DNA from: Candidatus Rifleibacteriota bacterium
Lineage (GTDB): Bacteria; Muiribacteriota; Ozemobacteria; Ozemobacterales; Ozemobacteraceae
DNA: 64,000 bases
Reading direction: 5' to 3'
NCBI GenBank assembly: GCA_015233565.1
Contig: JADFXM010000024.1
Coordinates: 1 to 64,000 of the forward strand
This document shows positions 9,855 through 23,200 of this stretch, in pieces. The translations under genes were made by a program, and so were the position numbers. Position 1 is the first letter of the stretch, and each line of letters starts with the position of its first letter. A model generated the notes under the pieces. That model saw only the letters and a program-made list of their open reading frames with translations. It made no database searches and was not told where the DNA came from.

Positions 9855-10778
9855 TTAACGGGGAGATCGAGAGGCCGAGTCTGTTTCCCCAAGAGCGGCC
9901 AAGGCAGCACTTTCGCGCTTTTGGTAGGATTGAACTTCCTCCCGCGTTTTCACCACGTTAGGGAATGCGGCCTTAACGATGGGATGAGTCCCACCTAACT
10001 TTTGATTCAGTTCGCCAGGGGTTATTGTCTCCCATTTGGCCAGAAGTTCCAGATACTGGCGTTCGGGGCTACCCGAAAGAAGTCGATGCAGAGCGGTAGC
10101 AAGGGGGGCTTTGCGCCGGACCTGCTGGACCAGGAGTTCAAAGCTTTTTTCCTCGCTTTTCCATGCCTGGGCGAGAGTGGGGCGTTCCACGGAAGCCTCC
10201 TTCCAAAGACGCAGGAATAGCTGTCGATCAAATTCCCGCAGGGCTTTCCGCTTGAACATTTCGGCTAGAACTTCAACCGTTTGGGCCCGGATGGAAATGG
10301 CAAGTAGGTGGTTGATAACCGCACGATCTGACTGTTCGAGCCCGACGATCAATGCCACCAGAAACCTGATGACAGGTTCCTGACTTCCTCCAGGAGGGGT
10401 GCCCGTCGAACTCTTCAGATATTCTTGGACTACCTCGGCCGAAGAACGGAAAAATCGCAGGGGAAGATACGTCGGCTTCCCGGCGAACAGTCGGCGGAGG
10501 GCGTCCGCGGTCAGAATCTTTCCCGGTTCGCTCCATTCCCGCAACAATGCGGAAACATCCGGTTTGTATCCTCCGAGTCCATTCAACGCCGAGGCAAAAG
10601 CCTTTATGCCGGCATGGGATTCAAGTCGAACCAGCGATTCGAATTGCACCCGGGGCTCGCCCCCGAAATTGACCAATACTTCCGCGATCAGAGAGTCATA
10701 CTGACTCAGTCGCCAAATGGAATAACCCACCCCGAAAAGGAGGAAAAATACCAACCCAAGTGCAACTCGACGACTCAT
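9855..10778 (-). CDS. Hypothetical membrane-anchored helical protein
   Basis: This 307-residue protein is of no family I recognise. Residues 5-21 (ALGLVFFLLFGVGYSIW) form one N-terminal membrane anchor after a short basic start (MSRR). The remainder is predicted helical and charged, with no cysteine cluster or catalytic signature, and would face the periplasm if the positive-inside rule holds. It reads richer in G+C than the core genes, like the NRPS gene upstream on the same strand, from which it is separated by about 500 bases that include a dispersed repeat. Shared base composition hints at common origin, but a link to peptide synthesis or export is speculative. Confidence 0.6.
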   Translation of the reverse strand: MSRRVALGLVFFLLFGVGYSIWRLSQYDSLIAEVLVNFGGEPRVQFESLVRLESHAGIKAFASALNGLGGYKPDVSALLREWSEPGKILTADALRRLFAGKPTYLPLRFFRSSAEVVQEYLKSSTGTPPGGSQEPVIRFLVALIVGLEQSDRAVINHLLAISIRAQTVEVLAEMFKRKALREFDRQLFLRLWKEASVERPTLAQAWKSEEKSFELLVQQVRRKAPLATALHRLLSGSPERQYLELLAKWETITPGELNQKLGGTHPIVKAAFPNVVKTREEVQSYQKRESAALAALGETDSASRSPR

Positions 10779-11085
10779 TACGGTACCTCACTTTGATTCT
10801 GATAGAAAAAATTCGGGGTCCTGATTCCTCGGATGAACTGTCCGATTGTTCTCCTGTCCAAAGTTTTTGCCCAGCCTGGATCGTCTACACTGTAGAACAA
10901 ACCAAATCGAACCCTTAAGGAAGTTAATTGACTTCATACAAAATTCCCTCCTTATCTCCCTAATTTTTCCCCCTAAAAAAAACATACCTGAAAAAATCAA
11001 ATTATTCAATTATTTCCTGCATTTTCTGGAAATAATCGGTAGTTTAATCCTCTTCCTTGCCATCTGCCTTAACATGTGATAGAAG

Positions 11086-11216
11086 CTGACAAAAAATCTC
11101 GGAACATTTTGTTCGGCACAAAGTGGCTCACTGTTGATGCGAGAAAGCGGGACGAAAAATTGGGTGGGTACACAAAAAAAGTGAATTTTCGGGGATTTTT
11201 CGACAGGCTCGTTCGG
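11086..11216. repeat. Dispersed MITE-like repeat, degenerate copy
   Basis: About 130 bases align along their length with the repeat at 38026-38173. The shared core is GATGCG-GAAAGCGG--CGAAAAA--GGGT-GGTACA, preceded by GGAACATTTTGTTCGG versus GGTACATTGAATTCGG. The ends are imperfect inverted repeats (CTGACAAAAAATC versus GATTTTTCGACAG). It lies between the NRPS stop and the 9855-10778 gene. Confidence 0.6.
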
Positions 11217-11248
11217 TTGCAACTCATAAGGAAATATAAGGGGAATGT

Positions 11249-11274
11249 AGAGATGCTGGTTCCCCAGCATCTCT
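11249..11274 (-). terminator. Perfect 11-bp stem-loop just after the NRPS stop codon
   Basis: AGAGATGCTGG, loop TTCC, CCAGCATCTCT forms an uninterrupted 11-bp stem with a 4-base loop, 9 bases past the NRPS stop on the minus strand. No long U-run follows in the direction of transcription, so it may protect the 3' end of the mRNA rather than act as a classical intrinsic terminator. Confidence 0.5.
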
Positions 11275-11283
11275 GCTGCGACT

Positions 11284-14200
11284 CTAAAAATCAGCCATTC
11301 TCCAGACATGCTTGGCAGTAACGGGGCTCCACTCGAATCCCAGCCTTGACAACAGGCATTTCGACTTCTCGTGCATTTCGAAGGCTTGAGTAGATACTTT
11401 CTCATCCAGCAACCCCTCGTGCAAAAGGATTGAAGTCGCGGCGCGGGACACGCCGGGATCGTCAAGATGGATGGCCAGCCATCGATAAAACGCCCCGTCA
11501 TCCATCCCTTCGCATCTGGGATCGGCGTGCCCAATTGCTTCCGCCTCTGCAAGGCTGATCAAACGTTCAATGTGGTGGGTCTCATTGGCAAGGGATGACT
11601 GAGAGAACAGTGTCAGAATAGCGCGGCTTACTTCATTTACGGGACAGAATGAATGCACCAGGGCTCCGATCGGAATTCGTCCCAGTTCAAGGAATCCCCG
11701 CATCTTTTGCACGAAGGCACTGTCTGCGGCGTTCTCTTGAAAACGTCCGGAATTGCTGTCGGCCGTTAAAAAGCCAACGCGGAAAATGTTGCAAACCCTG
11801 CCCGTGTTTCGCAAGTTGAGGGCGAGTTTTTCCGCCTCCAGTTTAGTTCGCACATAGTGGTTGCCTGCTGTTTGCCCCATGTCGCATTCAAACTCGCTAA
11901 AGAGCACTGCATCTCGCCCGGGAATCTCCCCCGCTCCCACGGATACGGTTGAAACGAGATTGAAGTCCGCGCTGGCGGATGAGGCCAAATTGACGACGTT
12001 TTCGGTGGCCTTCACATTCGCGGCGACGAAATCGCTATAGTCCCCGTAGTGCTTAGTCAGGGCAGCCGAATGGATGATGCAGTCAACGCTTTGTCTCAAA
12101 CTGTCAATATTACCAGGATCCAACCCCATTGAAGGTTCTGATAGATCCGCGAGCAAGAGAATGATTCGACGTCGATGGTTCTCCAATGCCCCGGGACCAA
12201 AATAGTAATCGGCACGCGCTGAAAGCCGCTCCCAGGCATCCCTTCGGGTCTTTGCCCGAATAGGCAGGTAGACCTTGGCTTCAGTTCCCCGTAGAATGTC
12301 ACGCAGAAGATAAGAACCCAGAAACCCGGTAGCTCCTGTGAGAAATATGTTTCGATAGTCTTCACGCTTCTCCAGTGAAATCGTTTTATAGAGGCGACAG
12401 CGTTCCAGGTAACGGTCGTGATCAGGTTGCATCTCTTTAGGAAGAATCTCCCCCTCTGTAACACTGTTAGACGCCGATTGCGCAAGCATCTCGACTCGGG
12501 CACTCAAATCGCCACCACGCATGGGAATCTCGTCAGCGATGCGGCGTGCGGTGCGGAGCCGGAAAAGGTCGTTTGGTGTGATTTGAAAATCCGCAGCCAA
12601 TGTCGCCACAGCGGAAACAGCTTTCAAAGAGTTTCCCCCGAGATCGAAAAAGTCGTCGTCAATGCTGATTTCGTTTCGTTTCAATGCCAGGCTAAAGGCC
12701 TTTATCACCAATGAATCCGCAATGGACCGCGGTGATACAAGGATGCGTTCGCGGTGACGAAGTACGGGTTCCGGTAAACGACGACGGTCCACCTTCCCAC
12801 TGCCGTTAAACGGGATTTCGGGCAGAAGCACGAGCGCAGGAGGAACCATGTATTCCGGAACTTTCCTGGTCAAATGATCGCGAATATCCTGTTCGGAGAC
12901 TGGGAACGATGTCACATAGTAGCCGCAGAGATATTTTTCGCCGGAAGCATCTTGTAGATCAACCACCGTCGCTCCCCGAACACCGGGGACCTCAAGAATT
13001 GCCTGCTCGATTTCTCCAAGCTCGATTCGGAACCCGCGAATCTTGACCTGCTTGTCGATTCGTCCCAAGAATTCGATCATTCCATTGTCAAGCCAACGTG
13101 CAAGGTCACCGGTGCGATACATGCGATTATTGCCTGAAATCGCATGGGTTACAAACTTCTTCGCTGTCAATTCAGGATTTCCCAAATAGCCTCGTGTAAT
13201 CCCCCGTCCAGCGAGGCAGAGTTCACCAGGGACTCCAGGGGGGCAAAGCTCATCTGATGGATCCAGAATATAGGCTTTGGTGTTGGGATTGGGTTTGCCT
13301 ATTGGGATATTCTCATACTGTTTGTCGACGAAGAATGTTGTCGCACAAACGGTAAACTCTGTCGGACCGTATTCATTAGAGAGAGTGAAGGATTGGGGAA
13401 CAAAGCGACGCAGACGGTCTCCTCCCACAACCAGCCACCGAAGGGCAGTTTTTCGCGGGTCTTTGGAAAACTCCTCCCCCAGCTGGGTTGGCAGGAATGC
13501 CCACGTGATGCCGGATTCCCTGAACCATCCCTCAAGGCCATCAAGCGAAAGCCTGATTTCATCCGGCACAACGTGAAGTTCCCCGCCACAACAGAGCGGT
13601 GGGAATGTTTCCATGATGGAAGCGTCGAATGCAACCCCGGCATATTTTGAAAAGCGATCCGACTCCGTCAGGGAGTAAAGGGCAAAGGTGCGATGGACAA
13701 AATGTGTTAGGGAAAGATGCTCGACCGCAACTCCCTTGGGTCGTCCAGTGGAACCCGACGTGTAAATCACGTAGGCCAAGTCATTGCATTCTGAGCAGAC
13801 CTCCGGCACGTGTGTCGGGCCGTTACTCATGAGGTTTTTGTCAAGAATGAGACGAGTCCCCGGCCAATCGATGTCGTCGCCCAATCCCGGGGCTGCCAGG
13901 AATACGCGCGCGCCACTGTCGCGAAGCATGTATTCATTGCGATCCCGCGGATAGCGATGGTCAAGAGGCATAAATGCCCCACCGGCTTTGAGTACAGCCA
14001 TTTCAGCAACAATGAGCTCACTGGACGGCATGCTGAGAATTCCAACGATAGATTCGCGCATAACACCAAGCCCGATCAGGCGATGAGCAAGGCGGTTGGC
14101 ACAAGCGTCCATTTCGGCATAAGTATAAGATCGGGCGCCATCCACCAGAGCCCGCCGGTTTGGAAAACGCTGAACAATACGTTCAAACATACGGTGGACC

Positions 14201-17200
14201 GCCACTTCGGGGGGGAACGACATTTCCGTATGGTTGAATTCTACATCGACCAACTGTCGATCTTCCTTGGAAAGAATGGATAGCGAACTTAGCACGCACT
14301 CCGGGCGTGCAACGATGTCCTGGAGGAGCGTCATAAGACAACGCAACAATCGTTCTATCGTTTCAGAACGAAAGAGGCTTGTCCGGTATTCCATTGCAAG
14401 ACTCAACGAATCACGGCTTTCATCCACCATCAAAGTCAAATCGAATTTGGCCGTATTGTTCTCGACCATGCATGGCTCGAAAATAGCTCCATCACGGTCA
14501 ATTCGCTCATCCCTGTTCTGCAGAAGGAACATGACATCGAACAATGGGGAATGCCCGGGGCGGCGGCCATCCCCAACCATTTCGACAAGATCGGCAAACG
14601 GGAATGCCTGATTGTCAAGGGCTTCGATCGTGTTGTGCGCCACCTCACGGGCGAACTGATGGAACGTCGTTTGTGGAAGCGGTCGGTTCAACAAAACAAG
14701 CGTGTTGACGAACATCCCAAACGTGTTTTGCATGTCCACGTGCCATCGCCCACTGACAGGGGTTCCCACAACGACTTCCTCTTGTCTCGTAATGCGTGCC
14801 AGAAGAACGTTGAATGCCGCCAGGAAGAGCGCGTAGAGGGAGACCCCTTGATTGCGGGATAGATCTCGGATTCGATTTGCCAATTCCAGAGGGACTACTT
14901 TCGCAATCGTCGCCCCCTCTTGAGTCGGCACCGGAGAACGCGGATAATCGGTGAGAAGACCCAGCGCCGGGATGCCCTCCTTGAAGACCTTTTCCCAGTA
15001 GCACCGCTGTTGAGCGATGGCGTCCTGAACTTCAGGCCTGTTTTCCCACACGCAACAATCGACCAACCCACAACCTGGCAATGACAAAGAGTCCCCATTC
15101 AGCAGTTTTGTCAAATCCTCTACCAGGATGCCCATCGACACCCCGTCTGTCACAATGTGGTGCATATCGAAGAAAAGAAACCGGTTCGACTCGGTCTCAA
15201 TCCAAGCCACACGTGCCAATGGTGCCACTGACAAATCGAATGGTTTGATTCGCTTGGCTACCGTTGCGTGGAGACTTGCCTCGCTTGTCTTAATGGTCGG
15301 AAAGTCCAGGCATACTGTTTCTTCTACGCAAAAATGCGGTTCCGTTCCCTCAAGAAAAAACGAGCAACGAAACGCCTCATACCTTTCCACAATAGATCTC
15401 AACGCTTCTTCAACCTGCCCCTTGCTAACAGTAGTAGAAACGATCTTGAATAAGCTCGCCACGTTGTAGCTTACGTCCGAAGGTTCCATTCGCTGCAAAA
15501 GGTACATGCGTTTTTGCACTGAAGAAACCGGGTATGATTTAGCCTGCTCGTGAGCACTGACCCTGCGCAAGCGATCGGAACCCTGGGAGCCTTGAGTGAT
15601 GAGCTCTGCCAGAGACCGAATGGTAGGATTTAGGAAGATGTCGCTGATACGGAGATTGACCTTGAATTCCCGAAAGATCTCGCCAACAAGGGCCATCGCT
15701 TTGAGGGAATGTCCGCCCAAATCGAAGAATCCGGTTGTGACACTGACCTTTTCGAGACCGAGCACCTTTGCCCAGATATCCCTGAGCCGCGTTTCTATTT
15801 CCCCAACCGGTTCCACGATTGACACTGACTCGTGTTTCACTGCGGGCAAGGAATTGCGGTCAACTTTGCCATTAGGCGTAAGCGGAATGTTTGGCAATCG
15901 AACAAAATGAGCCGGAATAAGGTAATCGGGAAGTTGTCTGGACAGCAAAATACGAATTTGCTGTGTGTCCAAATCGGCTATGGCCACCAGATATCCGACC
16001 AAAAACTTCATCCCGCTACCATCTGTTTGATCTATAACAGTGGCTTCTTTTACTCCGGGAAGCTCCAGCAAAGCCTGTTCGATTTCGCCTAGTTCAACCC
16101 TGAAGCCGCGAATTTTTACCTGCGAGTCGTTGCGCCCGAGAAACTCCAGGTTGCCATCATCCAGCCAACGCGCCAGGTCGCCGGTTCGGTAAAGGCGTTC
16201 ACCCAAAGTAAATGGATGGGAAACGAACTTTTCCAGCGTTAGGTCAGGCCGGTTCAAGTATCCTCGTGCCATGCTTCGACCTGCAACGCAAAGTTCGCCA
16301 GGGACTCCGATAGGGCAGAGTCGTCGCTTTTTGTCGAGGATCAATACCTGGGTGTTCCAAATGGGCTTGCCGATAGGGATGTTTTCGAAACTTCCTTCTA
16401 CGAAAAAGGCCGACGTACACACCGTATATTCAGTGGGTCCATATCCGTTCATGACCTTGTACGGGGTAGCGCGATAACTGTGCAGTTTGTCACCCCCAAG
16501 GATTAACACACGCAGCGAGTGGGTTTCAGCAAGGCGAATGAACTGCTCGCCCAGCTGTGTTGGCAGGAAGGCAACAGAGACTTTCGTCTTTTCGAAATAT
16601 TCGTTCAATTCCAAAAGCGAAAGGCGAATCTCCCTGGGAATAATACTCAGCGTCGCGCCGCTCAGGCACGCTGGGAAAACTTCTGAAATCGATGCATCGA
16701 ATGCAAAACCAGCGTATTTGGAAAGCGTGTCCCGTTGCGTGATTCCTAGGTAATGGATGTACCAGCTGGAGAAATTAAGGAGATTGCGGTGTTCGACAAT
16801 TACTCCTTTCGGTTTTCCGGTGGAGCCAGATGTGTAAATCACATAGGCTGCATCTTCCGGGCGGACGTCCGTGACTTTTGCCGTTGCCTTGCAAGCTCCC
16901 ACCGCCTCAGGATCCAGACGTGAACCTGAAAACTCCAGCCCCTGGTCCAGACCCGCTTGCGTCAAAAGAACTTTGGCGCCGCTGTCGCTCAACATGTAAT
17001 CTTTTCGGCCCGGAGGATACTCGGGGTCAATGGGCAAAAATGCCGCTCCAGCTTTGAGTACTCCCAGAATGGATGGCACCTGTTCCACGCAGGGGTGGAG
17101 AAGTATCCCGACAATATCGCCACGTCCCACTTTCAAACGGCCCAACTCTGCGGCAATGTTTTCTGCCCGATGGTTGAGTTCGGCATAACTCAATTTAACA

Positions 17201-20200
17201 TCCCCGCAAACAACAGCTTGGGCGTCGGGACTAACCTTCACCCAGTGATCAAACAATTCATGGACGCCTGAAACAACAGGTAGTTCATGCTGAGTGCCAT
17301 TGAACTCAGTCAGGATGCGGGATTTTTCATCCTTGGGGAGAATTTCGATTTCTTCCAGCGGAGTATCCGGAGACTGAAGAATGCTTCGAACGAGCTGAAC
17401 AAAGCTCTTTGCGAACCTTTCCATAGAACGACGCAAAAACAACTCCGTGGGATACTCGAACGCTAGCTCAAGCCCAGCCTCAAGTTCCGTGGCGATTAGA
17501 ACCAGATCCATTTTGGCCGTGCGATGCCTGAATTCGCAAACTCGAAGCTTTGCGGACCTGGTAACTATTGTCTGCTCCTCTCGCCCCTGAAAGACAAACA
17601 TGACATCGAACAAGGGGCTTTGACCAAGTTCCGTTTGAATCCCAAGATCGTTGACAAGGTCTTCCAGTTGGTAGTCCTGGTGAGAAAGCGACTCAATCAG
17701 CATCTTCGCCGAGGAAGCCAGGAATGTTCGGAAAGATTCAGATTCCGGCACCCTGCTTCGCAGTGGAAGCGTGTTTACAAACATCCCCACGACATCCTGG
17801 ATGTCGGGGTGGACGCGTCCTGATGCGGGAATCCCTACTGTCACATCCTCCTTTCCCGTCAGACGTGATAGAAAAACGAAATAGCAGGAAAGAAGAGTTG
17901 AAAAGAGCGTCGCGCCCTCCCGTCTGGATAGATTCGTAAGCGCCTCATGCTCCTCCGCTGTAAGGTGAACGATCGCGAGATCGCCGTCAAGGTTGCGCAC
18001 CTTCGGCCGACGTAGGTCGAACGGCAACTCCAGAGGGGGCGAAAAGCTCGAAAACTGTTTCATCCAATATAGTTGTTGCTGTTTAACCTGCGTTCGGTAT
18101 TCCGCATTCTGCTGCCAGCAAGCAAAATCGGTGTAGGCAATCTGCAGAGGCGCCAATGGCAGCCCCGACAGGAGTTGGGTCGCCTCACGCCACAAAATGC
18201 TCATGGATATGCCGTCGGCGATGATGTGATGGAGGTCCACCACTAAATAGGTCACTTTTGAACGCATGTGAACAAGCCAAACGCGGGCCAAAGGTGCTAC
18301 TGACAGATCGAAAGGCTGCATCAACTGCTGCATGAGTTCGTCCAGGTTTCCGGCCATGTTCTCCAACACCTGAACATGGAAATCAACCGAATTATGAATA
18401 TACTGAACGGGTATACCCTCACGCAACTCAAACGTCGTTCGGAAAGAAGCGTGCCTCCGGAAGAGTTTTCGAATCGTTTCTTCTAAACCCTCCATGTTGA
18501 TTCGACCTTCGACAGCGAAAACTGTTGGCATATTGTATGAGACACTATCAGGGTTCGCTTGATTCATGGCAAACAGACGACGTTGAACAGAGCTAAGGGG
18601 ATAGTATTCCTGAAACGGAACACGTGGAATCGGCACAATGCGTTGCAAATCCCGGCTCTCAATAAGGGTTGCCTGACCCCTGAGCGTGGGTGTAGCAAAT
18701 ACGTCAGAAGGTGTCAACCGCACCCCGAGCGCACGATGAATCCGAGTGATCAGCAGCATAATGATCAGGGAGTGTCCGCCCAGTTCGAAAAAGCTGCGCG
18801 TCAGGGGGACTCGCTCTCGCGGGGTTTTCAACAAATCGGCCCAGATATCGAGGAGGCGTTCCTCTGTTTCCGATGCTGGTATGTCACTGTGACTATCATC
18901 ATCAAACTTTGGTTCTGGCAGTTTTTTGCGGTCCACCTTCCCAGAAATCATGACCGGCAAAGTGTCCATGAAAACCCAGCCATCCGGAACCATGTATGAA
19001 GGAAGTTGCCGTCCCAAAAAACCGCGCAACTCGTTTATTGAAACCTGTTTTCGGGGAACGACGTAGCCGTAGAGTTGCGGCGAATCGGCCCGGCTATGAA
19101 CCAGGACCACCGCCTCAGACACCGACGGATGTTTGCGAAGAGCCGCCTCTATTTCCCCCAGCTCAATGCGGAAGCCACGAATCTTGACTTGATTGTCAGC
19201 CCGTCCCATGAAATCCACTGAACCATCGGCACGCCAGCGTGCCAGGTCTCCTGTCCGATAAATTCGGTCCCCAGCAACGAAGGGACTCGACCGAAATCGC
19301 TCTTTTGTAAGTTCTTCATTGTTGAGGTAGCCACGCGCTACGCCCAAACCTCCAATATAGACTTCCCCGGGTACACCGAGCGGTGATAGATTCCCAGTCC
19401 AGTCCAGAATATAGACCCGCGTATTTGCGATGGGACGTCCGATGGAGAGCCTCTGGGAAGCCTCATCCATGATACTGAATTTGTGTCGAAGTGATGAAAT
19501 GGTTGTTTCAGTGGGGCCGTATTCATTGAATACCCTACAGCTCTTGCTCCAGCGACTGGCAACCCCAATTGGGCAAATATCCCCCCCAACGATAATGCGG
19601 CGGAGAGGCAATGGCGCTTTGGGAACAAACGCTGAAAGAAATAGTGGAACCGCATCAAGGTGAGTTATTCCCTTTTCCCTGACCAGCGTCTCAAAGCGAT
19701 CAAAATCAAGCAAGTCTTCTTTTGTCGGTATTACAAGCCTGGCTCCGGTCGCTATCGCCAGTCCGATTTGGGCCATTGATGCGTCAAAAGTGAATGACGA
19801 AAACAACAGGATGGTTTCGTCCTGATTTACACCTAACTCATCGATTGACCCGAGGAGGAAATTCACAACCTGCCTGTGTTCTATGACGACACCTTTGGGT
19901 TTTCCAGTGGAACCTGAGGTGTATATTACATAAGCGATTCCTTCTGAAACGGCGCGAGAATCCTGCAGTCCTGGTCCATTCCAATCAAGTGATTTCCAAA
20001 AGATTACCCGGTCAGGCTCAGTTCCGAACGCCTGATCGCATGTCACCAACATTCGGGCGCCGCTATCCTTTAGCATCAACTGGACCCTATCCTGTGGCGA
20101 ATCCGGGTCGATTGGCAAATACCCTGCTCCAGCCTTCATGATGCCCAGAATACCAACGAGAATGTCACTTGTTCGTTCCGAAACCAGTGCCACGATATCG

Positions 20201-23200
20201 TTTTGCCTCACTCCCCTTCCAACCAGTTTTTCCGCCAAAATCGATGCCTTATGTTCAACTTCGGCAAAAGACAAACTTCCTCGATTGTCCATGACTGCGA
20301 CCTGATCGCCGTTCGGATAGAGATTTGCAGAAAACAAGTCGACAAGCGTTAAGTCCATGGGCAGGGGAACTCTTGTTCTGTTTAATTCCCCGAGCAAAGT
20401 TTCCCGTTCCCAGGGAAGCAATATTTCGAAGTCGCGAATACGCGTGTCAGGATCACGTGCGGCCTGTTCCAGCACGCTGCGAAGGTGGCTCGCAAACTTT
20501 TCGGCCGTCGCATGCCTGAAGAGCTTTTTTGAATATTGAAGGATGAGGTTAAGGCCATTCTTGAAGTTCTGCACAGTGAACTCCAAATCGAATTGATTAG
20601 GAGGAATTCTCATGGAAATTTCGTGCAACCCTAAGCATCCTCCCTCGCCAGGGGTCATCTCATCGCTCTCCCACGCAAACAGAACGTCAAATATGGGATT
20701 GCGGGAAGGATCTCTGGACACGCCAAGATCTGCCACCAGGTCGTTCAGTTGATAGGTTTGACGATCAAAGGCTTCCTGGGATTCCTGTCCAACGCGCGAT
20801 GCCCACGTTGAAAACGACTCGTCACCCAGCAGATTCATCCGCAACGGAACTGTGTTCACGAACATTCCGACAATTTTTTCAAGCCCCGGGAGTTGCCGTC
20901 CGGAAGCTGGTACTCCGATAACGAGGTCGGGAGTGTTACCAAGTCGGGACAGGACGACACTGTAAGCCGCGAGGAACACGCTCATCGGGGTGATGTTTTT
21001 TCTGCGTGACAATTCCATCAAAGCCTCAGCGGTTTCACCGTCCAAAGCAAGCCGAACCTGATTACCCTCGTCGGAAAGCCTTGAAGGCCGCTCAAAATCA
21101 TATGGAAGCACGAGCTGAGAAGGCATTTCCGCGAACCGCTCCACCCACCACGACTTTTCAAGCAACTTTTGTTCTTGCCCGGCAGGGCCTTGTTCCCACC
21201 ATACAAAGTCTGCATAGGTGGGACCTTCCTTTGAAAGAGGCTTCTTTTGATAGATGTCCTGCAGCTCCTGAAACAGGATGGACATTGATATCCCGTCGGC
21301 CACGATGTGGTGAATGTCGAGTGCAAATATTCTGCGTGACCCCGTAAGGATGATCGCCGCCCGAAAAAGTGGCGGATGAGACAGGTCAAATGGTTGGACG
21401 AAGTGTTCCAGTGTCACGCGAAGGTTTGTCTCATTCACGGTCAATTGTTCCACGTTAAAAGTTAAATCGTCGTGGAATTCCTGTACAGGCATTCCTTCTA
21501 TGACTGAAAAGGAAGCGCGTAAAGACTGGTGACGACGAATTAACTCCTTCAATGCCTCGGACAATCTGTTAAGATCGACTTCATGTGCCAGTTCAAAGGC
21601 AAACGGGATATTGTAAGCTGTGCTCCATCGCGAGAGTTGATGCACGGAAAAAATGCGCGACTGTGATGATGACAGAGGAAAATGACGTTGGGAGGGCGCC
21701 GAAGTCCATGAAAAAGCTTTTGTTAGATTTTCGGGAGCGGTCTGATAGGTTCGCAATATTTTGGCAAGTTCAGCTATAGAAGAGCTCTTAAGAAAGTCGG
21801 CTAAACGAATTTGAACCCCCTTTTGATGATATAACTCGGAAAGGAGTGCGGCAGCTTTTAACGAGTGTCCCCCTAGTTCGAGGAATCCTGACTCGGTACT
21901 GATTACCTCGGCGTTCAAACCGAGAACCCGGGAATACATGGCGCGAAGTTCCGTTTCCTGCTCACTAACTGGGGTGACCATCCGCGTTTGCTGCAGGGTC
22001 ACCTCCGGCAACCGTTTTCGATCAACTTTTCCATTGGAAGTAAGCGGAATGCTTTCCAAACCTATGATACGGGATGGAACCATATAGGAAGGCAAAGTTT
22101 TCTTTAGGGCTTCCTTGAGGCCCGTTTCATCGCTTTTGGAAGAGCCGGTAATGAATGCAACCAGAGCCAGGTCTCCTTTTCCTGTCTTGGATTCACGGGC
22201 TATTACTATCGCTTCTTTCACGCCGGAAAGGGCCATCAATGCTGCTTCGATTTCACCTAGTTCTATGCGAAAACCGCGAATCTTTACCTGAGTGTCGATT
22301 CGCCCCAGGAATTCTATATTGCCGTCATCTAGCCACCGGGCTAGATCACCCGTCCGGTACATGCGTTTTCCAAGTTCAAACGGATGATTGACAAATTTTT
22401 CGGCAGTCAATTCCGGCCTGCCCAGATAGCCACGTGCCACCCCCGCGCCTGAAATGCATAGTTCTCCGGCGGTCCCGATGGGGCAAAGCCGGCCAAACCG
22501 ATCGAGGATCAGCACCTGGGTATTCCACACAGGCTTTCCAATGGGGATGTTGTCGTAGAACTTGTCAACGGTTAAGGCCGAGGTGCAAACCGTATACTCA
22601 GTAGGGCCATAGGCATTGACGAGTCGGCAGTTGCCCGGTTGGTATAGGCGAAGCTTGTCCCCGCCGACATACAGACACTTAAGCTTATGACGGCTTGCGT
22701 GTCGCAGAAACTGTTCCCCGAACTGCGTGGGAAGAAATGCGACACTTACCTTATGTTGTTCAAAGTATTGGTCAAGTTCGTCAATCACTAATCGTGTCTC
22801 GGTTGGAACGATACAAAGGCACGCACCCGAGAAAAGGGCCGGAAAGATCTCAAAGATCGATGCATCAAAACCAAAACCGGCAAATTTGGACACACGGTCG
22901 GACTTGCACACATCCAGGAATTCCTTTGCCCAACAGCCGAAATTGACCAGGTTTCGATGCTCAACGAGCACCCCTTTTGGTTTTCCCGTAGAGCCTGAGG
23001 TGTAGATCACATAAGCCAGATCCTCAGGCCGAACTGAAACAGTGGGTCGGGCGATGTTCTTTTGGTCCAGGGGCAGACTGGAGACGTCAAACGTAGGACC
23101 GTTGAACAGTTTTCGCAACTCGTCGTTCGCTGGCGACTTGTACAACAACACTTTGGCGGAACTGTCAGTCAGCAGGAAGGCTTTCCGTTCCGTGGGGTAA

